Source of the DNA: Improbicoccus pseudotrichonymphae
Lineage (GTDB): Bacteria; Bacillota; Clostridia; Oscillospirales; Acutalibacteraceae
Assembly: GCA_036322855.1 (NCBI GenBank)
Contig: AP027924.1
Location: 868,001 to 932,000, forward strand
Direction of reading: 5' to 3'
Length of the DNA: 64,000 nt
A program made the translations under genes and the position numbers. This document shows, piece by piece, positions 44,947 to 53,580 of this stretch. A model generated the notes under the pieces. That model saw only the letters and a list, made by a program, of their open reading frames with translations, was not told the origin of the DNA and did not search any database. Each line of letters opens with the position of its first letter. The first letter of the stretch is position 1.

Positions 44947-45942
44947 CTAATCAATTTTAGTAACATTAAACCCGTAATCCCTAAATAGTAATTCCGCCAA
45001 TTCTTCAGGGATAAAAAGCACAACAGAATTTCCTTCTTTACAATTTAAAGTAATGTAAATACTAGTTAAACGAAAATTATCACTTGATTGACTTAGTGAA
45101 TCACACACCTTATCCCGAAGAAATTTTTGATCATTTGCGTAAAGAGTTGTTTTGCATATATTTTCATAGATTTTACTGAGAACAAAATAAGAATATTTTT
45201 GTAAACCGAGACTAGAAATCCCTTCTGAAACATTTAAAACATTTAATTCTTCAATATTTCTTCTGATAGATTTACATTCAATATAATTTTTTTCTTGAAA
45301 ATTTAATCCTAAAATTGACTTTGCTTTATCAACAACCGAATTTGAAAAATTATCTAAAGAATTAGGGGCTAAATTTTCAAAACCACTGTCATCTTTATGT
45401 CCAATATTACAAGAGTAAAGTCCTTCCCTAGGCAAACCATTAAATTTTAACGAAATTTTCTTAATATCTATTGTTTCTTTTGGAACATTTGGGTGTTTAC
45501 TAGTTTTACTACGCTGTATAATAAATCGAAAAAATATAGGAGAAAGAAGGCCAACAACAACAACAACAGTTTTAACAGGATTTTTATTGATCTTATCAAT
45601 TATTACCCATCTATTATTTTTCTTTTTTGTATCTTTTTCTGCACGAAAATCTCCATCATCGGAACCACCATCGTCATTCTTGGTATCGCCATCATCAAAA
45701 CCAATAACATCATTGTTTGCATCATCTGTATTCAAAGGAACAGCCACAACCAAAGACTGACAACACATAATAACAGCTAGAATAGAAGAAATTATCTTAT
45801 TATTTTTGTTAATCTTATTGCTATTTTTATTATCATCTATACTGTTTTCTTTTTTCATAGAGAGATCCCCCTGAGATCTCTCTCTCTCTCTCTCTCTCGA
45901 ATTGAGAGAATTCATGAGAGATTTGATGAAGTTATTTCTCAT
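44947..45942 (-). CDS. Modular cassette protein, locus D (leader in frame with body)
   Basis: 331 residues from the leader ATG 45942 (GGAGTG upstream): MRNNFIKSLMNSLNSRERER, a short Ser/Gln/Gly/Asp join, then the inner Met (45858) and MKKENSIDDNKNS. The leader-to-body distance is 84 nt, a multiple of three, so leader and body form one frame; this is the fused state of the proposed switch. A signal-like IISSILAVIMCCQSLVVAV, an Asp-rich linker and a TM helix (VVVVVGLLSPIFFRFII) near 140 follow. The C-terminal ~190-residue domain is not recognised; its end (VVLFIPEELAELLFRDYG) weakly matches locus A. It is divergent from locus E. Confidence 0.75.
   Translation of the reverse strand: MRNNFIKSLMNSLNSRERERERSQGDLSMKKENSIDDNKNSNKINKNNKIISSILAVIMCCQSLVVAVPLNTDDANNDVIGFDDGDTKNDDGGSDDGDFRAEKDTKKKNNRWVIIDKINKNPVKTVVVVVGLLSPIFFRFIIQRSKTSKHPNVPKETIDIKKISLKFNGLPREGLYSCNIGHKDDSGFENLAPNSLDNFSNSVVDKAKSILGLNFQEKNYIECKSIRRNIEELNVLNVSEGISSLGLQKYSYFVLSKIYENICKTTLYANDQKFLRDKVCDSLSQSSDNFRLTSIYITLNCKEGNSVVLFIPEELAELLFRDYGFNVTKID
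45877..45898 (-). repeat. GA dinucleotide tract, locus D (11 units)
   Basis: An uninterrupted (TC)11 on the plus strand, encoding the RERERER part of the leader. With this length the two start codons are in the same frame. Confidence 0.95.
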
Positions 45943-45994
45943 AAAATTTCACTCCGATTTTAAAATATGAATCAGTAAAAACACTAATAAATTA

Positions 45995-46022
45995 ATCATA
46001 GCATTTTGAATTTTGCTGTCAA
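45995..46022 (-). promoter_or_regulatory. Promoter of locus D
   Basis: On the minus strand TTGACA (46022-46017), 16 nt, TATGAT (46000-45995); one change from consensus in the -10. Confidence 0.7.
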
Positions 46023-46104
46023 TAAGACAATAAAAATAATTTTAAAATAATATTTATAAAATTTTTATCTCCAAATATCTTAATTAAAATATTTTAATAA
46101 AATT

Positions 46105-46240
46105 TATTTCTCTTTCACCCATTTCTTTGGCGCAAAGAAACGGGTGAAACCCAAAGAAACATGCGGCTCTAAGTTGTCTCCTGCGGAGACAAAGTCGCCG
46201 CTAAATAGTGTCGCATTTAAAATGATTCGCATAATTCTGT
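46105..46240 (+). repeat. Structured upstream repeat of locus E
   Basis: The TTTCACCCATTTCTTTG/CAAAGAAACGGGTGAAA hairpin (46116-46150), then ACATGCGGCTCTAAGTTGTC and TCCTGCGGAGACAAAGTCGC, a nested stem. The same block is upstream of loci B and C. Confidence 0.85.
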
Positions 46241-46268
46241 TTGACAGCAAGATTCAAAATGCTATAAT
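46241..46268 (+). promoter_or_regulatory. Promoter of locus E
   Basis: TTGACA 46241-46246, 16 nt, TATAAT 46263-46268. AGGAGG 46308-46313 sits 7 nt before the leader ATG 46321. Confidence 0.85.
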
Positions 46269-46320
46269 TATCTTATCGGTATTTTTGCTGATTCATATTT
46301 TAAAATCAGGAGGAAAGGTT

Positions 46321-46431
46321 ATGAAAAATAAATTTATCGAATCTCTCATGAATTCTCTCAATTCGAGAGAGAGAGAGAGAGAGAGAGATCCCGGGGGACC
46401 TCTCTATGAAAAAAGAAAACAGTATAGATGA
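46321..46431 (+). CDS. Out-of-frame leader ORF of locus E
   Basis: MKNKFIESLMNSLNSRERER continues with DPGGPLYEKRKQYR and stops 26 nt inside the main gene. It has the only strong RBS at this locus. The offset to the main ATG is 85 nt (1 modulo 3); one added GA unit would fuse it to the TBC protein. Confidence 0.55.
   Translation: MKNKFIESLMNSLNSRERERERDPGGPLYEKRKQYR
46365..46388 (+). repeat. GA dinucleotide tract, locus E (12 units)
   Basis: An uninterrupted (GA)12 followed by ATCCCGGGGGACCTCTCT and the main ATG. CTCTCT just before the ATG can pair with the GA tract in RNA. Confidence 0.95.
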
Positions 46432-47635
46432 TAATAAAAATAGCAAGAAGATTAGTAAAAATAATAAGATAATTTCCTCTATTTTAGCCGTTATTATGTG
46501 TTGTCAGTCTTTGGTTGGGGCTGTTCCTTTGAATACAGATGGTAAAGTTAATGTTGCTGGGCCACCGGTAAGTGGTAATATAGATAGTGAAAATGATTTA
46601 AAAGACAGTGAAGGCAAAGATGAGGGCGATAACAAAAATCCTAGCAAAGAAGAAGAAGAAGAAAAAGATAACGGGAATGTAATCAAAAATAATCCTATTA
46701 AATCTACTATTGCTGGTGTTGTTATTGGTTGTTTAGGTATTTATTATATTGCCACTGAATTATGTTCTAGGAATTTTCATAAGAAAATTATTTCGAAATA
46801 TTTAGACGCCAGTTCTGAATATCATTCGGTTTCTGCTGATACATGGTTCCAAAGATTAGGTGGAAAAAAAGAAGATATTGATAAATATTATGAAAGAAGA
46901 GAAGAACTTGAAGAAAAAATTAGTTGTATGAGTGATAAAGAACGGCGTGCTAAGGGAATTAATGTAATTGAAAATGATTATCCTAGATCAGGTGATACTT
47001 CTTTTAAAGATGAAGATAAAAGTAAAAATCTAAAACATAAAAAAATTTTAGAAAGAATTTTAAAAATTGGTGTACTTGACGGTATAGATTATATACAAGG
47101 GTATGATCGCTATGCTATATTGGCCATATTCAAATTTTTTATATATAATCTTAATAATCATGGATCAGAGTCGGAAGAAAAAAAAGAAGCAGAAGCTTAT
47201 TATGTATATAAGATAATTGTATACACAACAAAGTATAATTTTAAAGATGTGATTAATTCAGGAGGCAAAGCCGCTACCACTTTATTTTTGGAAATTTTAA
47301 ATAAGTATTTTATAAAATGCCCCGGAGCTTGCGAATTAGTTGAGGGTGCTGATGGAATCATCGCGTGTCCACTTTTGTCTTATTTTCTTTTGAGTGGAAT
47401 GGATTTATTTACAATAAAACAATCGATTAAAATCTGGGACAGTATAATTTTAAATAATGATATAGTCAAAAAAGGCAATTTTAGCCCAGAAAGAGCACAA
47501 GAGCAAATATTTACCATAATTATTGCAGTTTTATTAGAAGTTTATTCCAATTTTGATTCTACAACACTAATAACAGAATACTTACAAACAAATATGCCCA
47601 AATATTGTGAAAGTTTGAAAGACCCTTTTGATTAG
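46406..47635 (+). CDS. Modular cassette protein, locus E: TBC-type RabGAP
   Basis: 409 residues from the inner ATG. The shared N-terminus (1-40) and an acidic linker are followed by a TM helix (about 101-118, TIAGVVIGCLGIYYIA). The C-terminal region (about 140-405) has the hallmarks of a TBC Rab GTPase-activating domain. These are a W near 147 in the motif A position, the arginine-finger motif IxxDxxR as IENDYPR (188-194) and the glutamine-finger motif YxQG as YIQG (229-232). A later KIWDSIILNND (342-352) matches the conserved IWD segment. Both catalytic fingers present implies activity on Rab-GTP. TBC domains are eukaryotic; in bacteria they are known from intracellular effectors. Its pairing with the Rab-like proteins suggests control of host vesicle traffic. 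Confidence 0.8.
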   Translation: MKKENSIDDNKNSKKISKNNKIISSILAVIMCCQSLVGAVPLNTDGKVNVAGPPVSGNIDSENDLKDSEGKDEGDNKNPSKEEEEEKDNGNVIKNNPIKSTIAGVVIGCLGIYYIATELCSRNFHKKIISKYLDASSEYHSVSADTWFQRLGGKKEDIDKYYERREELEEKISCMSDKERRAKGINVIENDYPRSGDTSFKDEDKSKNLKHKKILERILKIGVLDGIDYIQGYDRYAILAIFKFFIYNLNNHGSESEEKKEAEAYYVYKIIVYTTKYNFKDVINSGGKAATTLFLEILNKYFIKCPGACELVEGADGIIACPLLSYFLLSGMDLFTIKQSIKIWDSIILNNDIVKKGNFSPERAQEQIFTIIIAVLLEVYSNFDSTTLITEYLQTNMPKYCESLKDPFD

Positions 47636-47641
47636 CTAAGA

Positions 47642-47785
47642 TACTAGGCCTGTCCTAAAACTGATTCTTTTTGTAAATTTCATTATCAACGCGGTACTCT
47701 AAACTGCTCACATACAATCTGTGTTCCTATTTTCTTGAAATTTACAAAAAATAATTCATGTATTTAGGACATGTCTATTAAAAAA
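47642..47785. repeat. MITE-like repeat family 1, copy 4
   Basis: The left arm CCTGTCCTAAAACTGATTCT and the right arm AATTCATGTATTTAGGACAT are inverted, with CGCGGTACTCTAAACTGCTC inside. It has the clearest terminal repeats of the family, in the same orientation as the 1749 copy. Confidence 0.75.
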
Positions 47786-47878
47786 TAATTTCGTGGTTCT
47801 GTGTTTTGCGTTTTATTTGGAAATTTTCTAAAAATAATTTAAAATGTTCAGAGTGTTATTCTATTTTTTGGGACATGT

Positions 47879-49492
47879 ATGAAAAAATTTGTATTTGTAA
47901 CGGGCGGGGTTGTTTCTGGATTAGGTAAGGGAGTGACGGCGGCATCATTGGGAAGGTTGTTAAAAGAAAGAGGTTATAAAATTTGTATACAGAAGTTAGA
48001 TCCGTATATGAATATTGATCCGGGAACAATGAATCCGTATCAGCATGGTGAGGTTTTTGTAACAGAAGATGGGGCGGAAACTGATTTAGATTTAGGTCAT
48101 TACGAAAGATTTATTGATGAAAATTTAAGTAAATTTTCCAATTTAACGTCTGGTAAGGTATATTGGAACGTACTGAATAAAGAAAGGAGCGGAGAATACC
48201 TCGGCGAAACGATTCAAGTTATTCCCCATATAACAAATGAAATCAAAAATTTTATTTACTCTTTGGCCGGAAATTCCAATTGTGATATAGCAATTATAGA
48301 AATTGGCGGAACAGTTGGAGACATAGAGATTCAACCCTTTTTAGAGTCGGCGAGGCAAATTTTTATAGAATTAGGAGAAGCGAATTGCTTATTTGTTCAT
48401 TTAACACTTGTTCCTTTCAATGAAATGACCTGCGAATATAAATCAAAACCGACGCAACATTCGGTAAAAGAACTCAGAATAATGGGAATAAATCCTAAAA
48501 TAATAGTCACAAGAAGCAAAGGAAAAATCGGAAAGGAAATCAAAGATAAAATAGCATTGTTTTGCAATGTTAGAAATGATTGTGTTATAGAAAATATAAA
48601 TCTCGAGTCTATTTATGATGTACCACTGGAACTCGAAAAAAACAAATTTTCTGAAATAATAATTAAAGAACTAAATTTGCCAAATTATGACTCATATTTC
48701 TACGATAATTTAAAAAATAAAATAAAAATATTTAAAAAAAATAAGTCTGATATTTCTACTAAAATTGTCATTGTGGGGAAATATGTCAAATTAAGAGATG
48801 CCTATCTTTCTATTGCTGAAGCGCTTGTGCACGCCGAAATGGAATTAAATGTTAAGATCGAAACAAAATGGGTTGATTCTGAAGATTTAAATGATTTGAA
48901 TCTGGAAGATAATTTAGGTGATTGTGATGGAATTTTAATCCCCGGGGGTTTTGGTTCGAGGGGTATAGACGGTATGGTCTTAGCCGTCAAATATGCACGA
49001 GAAAATGATGTGCCATATTTTGGTATTTGTCTGGGTATGCAAGTGTCTGTAATCGAGTTTGCGAGAAACGTTTTGAATTTTAAAGAAGCCAACTCTAAAG
49101 AATTTGACGAAAATGCAAGTCATTTGGTAATCAATCTAATGAAAGATCAAGATAATATTAAACATAAAGGCGGCACAATGCGCCTGGGTTCGTATCCGTG
49201 CCTCATAGAACAGGACTCTCTTTTATATAGGTGCTACAAAAAGACACAAGTTTTTGAGCGTCATAGGCATAGGTATGAATTTAATAATAAGTATCTGAAA
49301 GAATTTATCGATCATGGAATGTCGTTTTCCGGAAAATCACCTGATAATTTGTTGATAGAAGCAATAGAATTAAAAAATAACAGATTTTTTATAGGCGTGC
49401 AATTTCACCCGGAGTTCAAAAGCAGACCCGGTAAGGCCCACCCTATTTTTAAAAAATTTATAGAAAAAAGTCTAACAAAATCAAGAGTTTAG
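47879..49492 (+). CDS. pyrG: CTP synthase
   Basis: 537 residues. Converts UTP to CTP with glutamine as N donor. The N-terminal synthetase half begins KFVFVTGGVVSGLGKGVTAA (P-loop) with KLDPYMNIDPGTMNPYQHGE near 40 and EIGGTVGDIEIQPFLE near 142. The C-terminal glutaminase has GILIPGGFGSRG near 355, the nucleophile Cys in YFGICLGMQ near 382 and the His/Glu pair in VQFHPEFKSRPG near 512. Length is standard. It is monocistronic, with no close RBS box other than GGGACATGT. Confidence 0.96.
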   Translation: MKKFVFVTGGVVSGLGKGVTAASLGRLLKERGYKICIQKLDPYMNIDPGTMNPYQHGEVFVTEDGAETDLDLGHYERFIDENLSKFSNLTSGKVYWNVLNKERSGEYLGETIQVIPHITNEIKNFIYSLAGNSNCDIAIIEIGGTVGDIEIQPFLESARQIFIELGEANCLFVHLTLVPFNEMTCEYKSKPTQHSVKELRIMGINPKIIVTRSKGKIGKEIKDKIALFCNVRNDCVIENINLESIYDVPLELEKNKFSEIIIKELNLPNYDSYFYDNLKNKIKIFKKNKSDISTKIVIVGKYVKLRDAYLSIAEALVHAEMELNVKIETKWVDSEDLNDLNLEDNLGDCDGILIPGGFGSRGIDGMVLAVKYARENDVPYFGICLGMQVSVIEFARNVLNFKEANSKEFDENASHLVINLMKDQDNIKHKGGTMRLGSYPCLIEQDSLLYRCYKKTQVFERHRHRYEFNNKYLKEFIDHGMSFSGKSPDNLLIEAIELKNNRFFIGVQFHPEFKSRPGKAHPIFKKFIEKSLTKSRV

Positions 49493-49629
49493 TATCGAAA
49501 TTTCTGTCAATCTTTGAAGGCAATAAAAAATTATAAAACCATTAATAGTTTGATATGCATAGGATTCTGATATTCCTCGAATTTTGCCAATATAAAAATA
49601 AACTCTGTACTCTCTCTTAAATATTCTAG
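49493..49629. other. Gap after pyrG
   Basis: No gene. 49550-49620 shares ATTCTGATATTCCT and GTACTCTCT-type words with the 3' part of the IS remnant near 27765-27830, so it is probably another IS5-superfamily scrap. Confidence 0.4.
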
Positions 49630-50377
49630 AACCTATTCACGCGAAATAAATTTAAAATTATAAGAAGATAGAAAAATTGTTTCCAAAACAGAAAAGTCGG
49701 CCTAAAATCAGCAATTTAGAAATATTAAACACGCTTTACATGTTCTTGAAAATGGGTGTAAACATCACAGTTTAGGGAAATAACTGGCATACGATTTATA
49801 TGAGTATTAATCGTTGGACTAAAAACGTAACGCCAGAAAAAGTGTTCAAATATTTGCAAGGTAATGTAATGATTTCGTTAAAAAGTCGGATATTTTCTCT
49901 AGATTCTAGGTGCATAAAATTTTACCCTGATGTGCTTTAGAAAAGGCAAGCAAACAAGCAATCAGCGAGACAAAGAGAGACCGGAATACAAAAAATTCAT
50001 ATGATTTGCGGAGTAAAGATCCTGTGATTTTTATGCTCTAGCTTGGTCAAGACGGCGATGCATTTGAAGAAAAGATGATTTCGAAGAAAAAGCTAAAAAG
50101 AAGAAGTATTTACTTATGGATAAAGCATATGAAGGAGATGAAACTCGAAGTTTGGCTAAAGATTCGGGTTTTTAAATTGTTTCACCTAAATCAGATCTAA
50201 AAACCTTGGTTATGTGATAAAATTTTATACAAAAAACGTAATGAATCGAACGGATATTTCGTAGATTGTTCAGATTTCACCGCATTTTTTACACGTTATG
50301 AGAAACTCAATTCAATGTATATTTCTTTTCTTTACTTTGCCTTTATTTTTTGATGTTTTATTTCATATGAATGGGCT
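49630..50377 (+). mobile_element. IS5-family remnant (copy 2)
   Basis: Ends ACCTATTCACGCGAAATA and (reverse complement at right) AGCCCATTCATATGAAATA are flanked by CTAG on both sides, a 4-bp target duplication. The plus strand carries a frameshifted transposase. The N-terminal FLKMGVNITV-type region is followed by DRNTKIHMI-like and YLLMDKAYEGDETRSLAKDS segments, then NEVERI-type remnants. It is about 748 bp and inactive. Confidence 0.8.
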
Positions 50378-50383
50378 CTAGTT

Positions 50384-50485
50384 GCAACCACAATTTTTAC
50401 ACAAAAATCTTTGTTTACCAAACCGCAAACCCTTTTTTTACTTTTTTCTCGTTACCGCGTTTTGGACGTGTTGCTTCTTTTTCAT
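50384..50485 (-). pseudogene. InsA zinc-finger scrap
   Basis: The minus strand reads RPKRGNEKKVKKGFAVW and, after a frameshift, QRFLCKNCGCN, another piece of the IS1-like InsA. It abuts the IS5-type end. Confidence 0.6.
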
Positions 50486-50489
50486 CCTT

Positions 50490-50783
50490 GCGTTTAGCAT
50501 ACGTATACATTCTTTAGTAATGACCAAATTTAAATTTTCCTTTGAATTCAACAGAAACCATAAGAATTGATATTTCAGAGCGTATGAGACTAAAGTTTGA
50601 AATATTATAAAAAGAGTGTTGTATCAAACGTACTTTTTTGATTTGGAAACTCAAAACAGTTCCCGAAAGATTATGAAATCACTATTTCTAATTTCCAAAA
50701 CAATGTGTATTATTTCTCGTTTTTACATTTTTCCTTCGAAGATTTTGATGCTATAAAAACGGATTTTAAGAACTAATTTAAAA
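50490..50783. other. Gap before the ABC operon 3' end
   Basis: About 290 bp, AT-rich, no recognisable gene or hairpin. Confidence 0.35.
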
Positions 50784-51533
50784 TCACGAATGAAATAACT
50801 TGTAAAGATATTCCATGTTTAGGTTTTGTTTTTCTTCTCCGGATAAATCCAGAACTATATTGTTGTTTGTAAGCATTATAATTCTTGTACCGAATCTTAG
50901 GGCATCTTCAAGATTATGAGTTATCATTATCGTTGTTATTTTTTTCTCTTCGACAATTTTATTAGTTAATTCTAAAATTTTTTCCGAAGTTGATGGATCA
51001 AGTGCTGCCGTATGTTCGTCCAAAATAAGAATTTTAGGTTCTGAAAAAGTCGCCATAAGTAAAGTCACTGCCTGCCTCTGCCCACCGGACAAGACCCCTA
51101 TTTTGGTAGTCAATCTGTCTTCCAGATTCAAATCCAACTCCAAAAGCTTTTCTCTAAAAAATTCTCTGTTATTTTTATTAACGCAAAGTTTTAGTGTCCT
51201 TTTTTTATTTCTTAGCATTGCTAAAGACAAATTCTCTTCTATTGTCATATTCGGAGCAGTACCCTTCAATGGCAGTTGAAATAAATGTCCTATGTATTTT
51301 GCTCTTTTATATTCAGGACAATATGTAACATCTTTTTTATCTATAAATATTTGACCGCTATCGGGGAAAATAGAACCGGAAATTAAGTTCATTAAAGTGG
51401 ATTTACCTGTACCGTTTCCGCCTATCACTATAACGAACTCCTCGGGCCTTACATGAAGATTTAAATTACTAAAAATTTTTTTATCTTCAAGACCGATATT
51501 AAAACTTAAATTCAAATTTTTAATTTCTAACAA
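50784..51533 (-). CDS. ABC transporter ATP-binding protein
   Basis: 249 residues. Walker A is GGNGTGKSTLM near residue 38, Q-loop HLFQLPLKG near 83, signature LSGGQRQ near 149, Walker B ILILDEHTAALD near 167 and H-loop MITHNLED near 203. Third gene of a binding-protein, permease, ATPase operon; it overlaps the permease gene by 7 nt. The set resembles the importer family linked with tryptophan/tyrosine uptake (TrpXYZ-type, ABC_sub_bind). An amino-acid importer would suit an organism with limited biosynthesis. Substrate not proven. Confidence 0.9.
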   Translation of the reverse strand: MLEIKNLNLSFNIGLEDKKIFSNLNLHVRPEEFVIVIGGNGTGKSTLMNLISGSIFPDSGQIFIDKKDVTYCPEYKRAKYIGHLFQLPLKGTAPNMTIEENLSLAMLRNKKRTLKLCVNKNNREFFREKLLELDLNLEDRLTTKIGVLSGGQRQAVTLLMATFSEPKILILDEHTAALDPSTSEKILELTNKIVEEKKITTIMITHNLEDALRFGTRIIMLTNNNIVLDLSGEEKQNLNMEYLYKLFHS

Positions 51534-52432
51534 TTTTTACACCATTTTTTCTTCATATTTTTGAAATTAGGCCATGCTAAAAACGCCGTTGCTATAATTG
51601 CGGTAATTAACTTTAAATCACTGGGATTCATACCCAAACTTAAAACAATGAAAATTATCATTCTGTATAAAATTGAACCTACAATTATGGAAATCAATCT
51701 TAAATTAAAAGAGGCGACATTTTTGTTAACAATCGTTTCGCCCAAAACTATCGAGGCCAGAGCAATAACTATCGAACCGACACCCATATTAACATCTGCA
51801 TATCCCTGACTTTGAGAAATAAAAGAACCCGAAATGGCGCACACACCATTGCTTATCATTAAGGCCAGAATTTTTTTAAAATCAGTATTGGCGCCCTGAG
51901 CGCGCATCATGTATTCATTATCCCCTGTCGCGCGTACTGCTAAACCGATTTGAGTTTTAAAAAATAAGTTTATCAAAAAAACCAATACAAAACAAAAAAC
52001 CAAACTTATAACAAATATGGTTACATCCGAATTAGCAGATTCGAAAAAACTATTTTTAAAAATTGAAAAAATATTACTTTTGCCCAGAAGAGATATATTC
52101 GCTTTGCCCATAATTCTTATGTTTATAGAATAAAGCGATATCATGGTCAAAATCCCGGCAATTATCGGAGGTATTTTCAGTTTTGTATGTAAAAATCCTG
52201 TGATCAGGCCTGCCATTGCACCAAATATCATTGCAAAAAACAATCCTACCATTGGATGAAAATTTAGACAAATAAAAACAGACGTAATCACACCGCCCAG
52301 CGTCAAACTGCCTTCGGCTGTCATATCCGGGAAGTTTAATACTCTAAAAGTAATGAACAAACCAACGGCTAAAACAGACCATATTAGACCCTGAGAGCAT
52401 ATCGAAAACAAGATATCCATAAAATTAAACAC
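51527..52432 (-). CDS. ABC transporter permease
   Basis: 301 residues with about eight hydrophobic segments. It begins LFSICSQGLIWSVLAVGLFI and has the family block RVLNFPDMTAEGSLTLGGVI near residue 30, seen in TrpY-like permeases related to branched-chain transporters. A cytoplasmic GLAVRATGDNEYMMRAQGAN loop near 165 is the likely ATPase-coupling region. It starts 21 nt after the binding-protein stop. Confidence 0.9.
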   Translation of the reverse strand: MFNFMDILFSICSQGLIWSVLAVGLFITFRVLNFPDMTAEGSLTLGGVITSVFICLNFHPMVGLFFAMIFGAMAGLITGFLHTKLKIPPIIAGILTMISLYSINIRIMGKANISLLGKSNIFSIFKNSFFESANSDVTIFVISLVFCFVLVFLINLFFKTQIGLAVRATGDNEYMMRAQGANTDFKKILALMISNGVCAISGSFISQSQGYADVNMGVGSIVIALASIVLGETIVNKNVASFNLRLISIIVGSILYRMIIFIVLSLGMNPSDLKLITAIIATAFLAWPNFKNMKKKWCKNC

Positions 52433-52453
52433 ACCGTACCAAATTTTAACTAT

Positions 52454-53488
52454 TTAATCAATATTATTTCTGGCTAAATTTTCAACCAATTGATACTTTC
52501 CGTCAAAATAAGAAACATCTATTTTGAATTTTTCAACCATTGTTCTATTCAAAACCAATTTAGCATTTTTTAAGCTTTCTACAGGCATTTCGCTTACATT
52601 TTTTTTATTAACCAAAATTTCATAAGCTTGACCGGCCGTTAAAACTCCTAGCTCTGTATAATTCATTGCCAACGATGCCGTACCACCTCGTCTTACGGAT
52701 CCTTCGTCCCAAGTAAATACAGGAACACCTATTTTCTCCGCGGATTCCAAAACAACACCAAAATTAGAAGCGACCTGGTTATCCGTCGGAACATATATTG
52801 CATCAACTTTGCCTTTCATTTGAAGAACTAAAACTTGCAATTCGCTAAAATGAGAAAAAGTATAAACACGAGAATCCAAACCAATTTTTTTTGCCTCTTC
52901 AACAGCAATATCTGCTTGGTATTTCGAATTCGGTTCTCCGGAAGAATACAAAATGGCTATGTTTTTGGATGACGGCAACAACTTTTTAATAAGGTCAATT
53001 TGTTTATCTATGGGAGACAAGTCGGTCGTTCCAGACACATTCGTTTCTGGTTTTGAATTACTTACTACCAAATTCGAACCAACTGGATAAGTCACAGCGC
53101 TAAACAGAATAGGTATTTTCTTGGTAATCTTAGCGGCAGTTATGGTGGCTTGAGTACTTATTGTAAAAATTAAATCTTTTTTATCGTCAACAAATCTTTT
53201 AGCTATTGCTACGCAATTGGCACTATCGCCCTGTGCGTTTTTGTAATCAATTTCCACCTGTTCGCCGTTTTTTAAGCCTAAATTGTTAAGACCATTTATG
53301 AAACCTTCACGGCAATCATCCAAAGATTCATGTTCTGCGAATTGAAGTATACCTATTTTAAAAATTTTTTCGCCTTCGTCATTTCTTTTTTTGCTATTGT
53401 GAAGCAAAGACGGCAAAAAAACAGATAACCCTGAGAAAACTAATACTGCCAAAAGAACTAAACACCATATTTTACTATTTTTTTTCAC
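52454..53488 (-). CDS. ABC transporter substrate-binding protein
   Basis: 344 residues. An N-terminal signal/anchor (IWCLVLLAVLVFSGLSVFLP) has no clear lipobox Cys. The ABC_sub_bind fold is marked by IGILQFAEHESLDDCREGFI near 44, KNIAILYSSGEPNSKYQ near 178, DAIYVPTDNQVASN near 232 and PVFTWDEGSVRRGG near 258. It heads the three-gene importer operon. The family binds aromatic amino acids in streptococci; here the ligand is unproven. The RBS GGAGG lies just upstream. Confidence 0.88.
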   Translation of the reverse strand: MKKNSKIWCLVLLAVLVFSGLSVFLPSLLHNSKKRNDEGEKIFKIGILQFAEHESLDDCREGFINGLNNLGLKNGEQVEIDYKNAQGDSANCVAIAKRFVDDKKDLIFTISTQATITAAKITKKIPILFSAVTYPVGSNLVVSNSKPETNVSGTTDLSPIDKQIDLIKKLLPSSKNIAILYSSGEPNSKYQADIAVEEAKKIGLDSRVYTFSHFSELQVLVLQMKGKVDAIYVPTDNQVASNFGVVLESAEKIGVPVFTWDEGSVRRGGTASLAMNYTELGVLTAGQAYEILVNKKNVSEMPVESLKNAKLVLNRTMVEKFKIDVSYFDGKYQLVENLARNNID

Positions 53489-53580
53489 CTAATTAATAAC
53501 CTCCAAAAATAGGCATACTTAATTCTATTTGTAATAGTACTAAAAAATTAACCCAATATCAACGATGTGTTATTATTTTT

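Noticed and set aside
46144..46431. 95-codon plus-strand ORF (MKPKETCGSKLS...) upstream of locus E as a gene
   Set aside because: Its 5' part reads through the promoter and hairpin block and is simply open in the repeat at B, C and E; only the part from the leader ATG at 46321 has an RBS.
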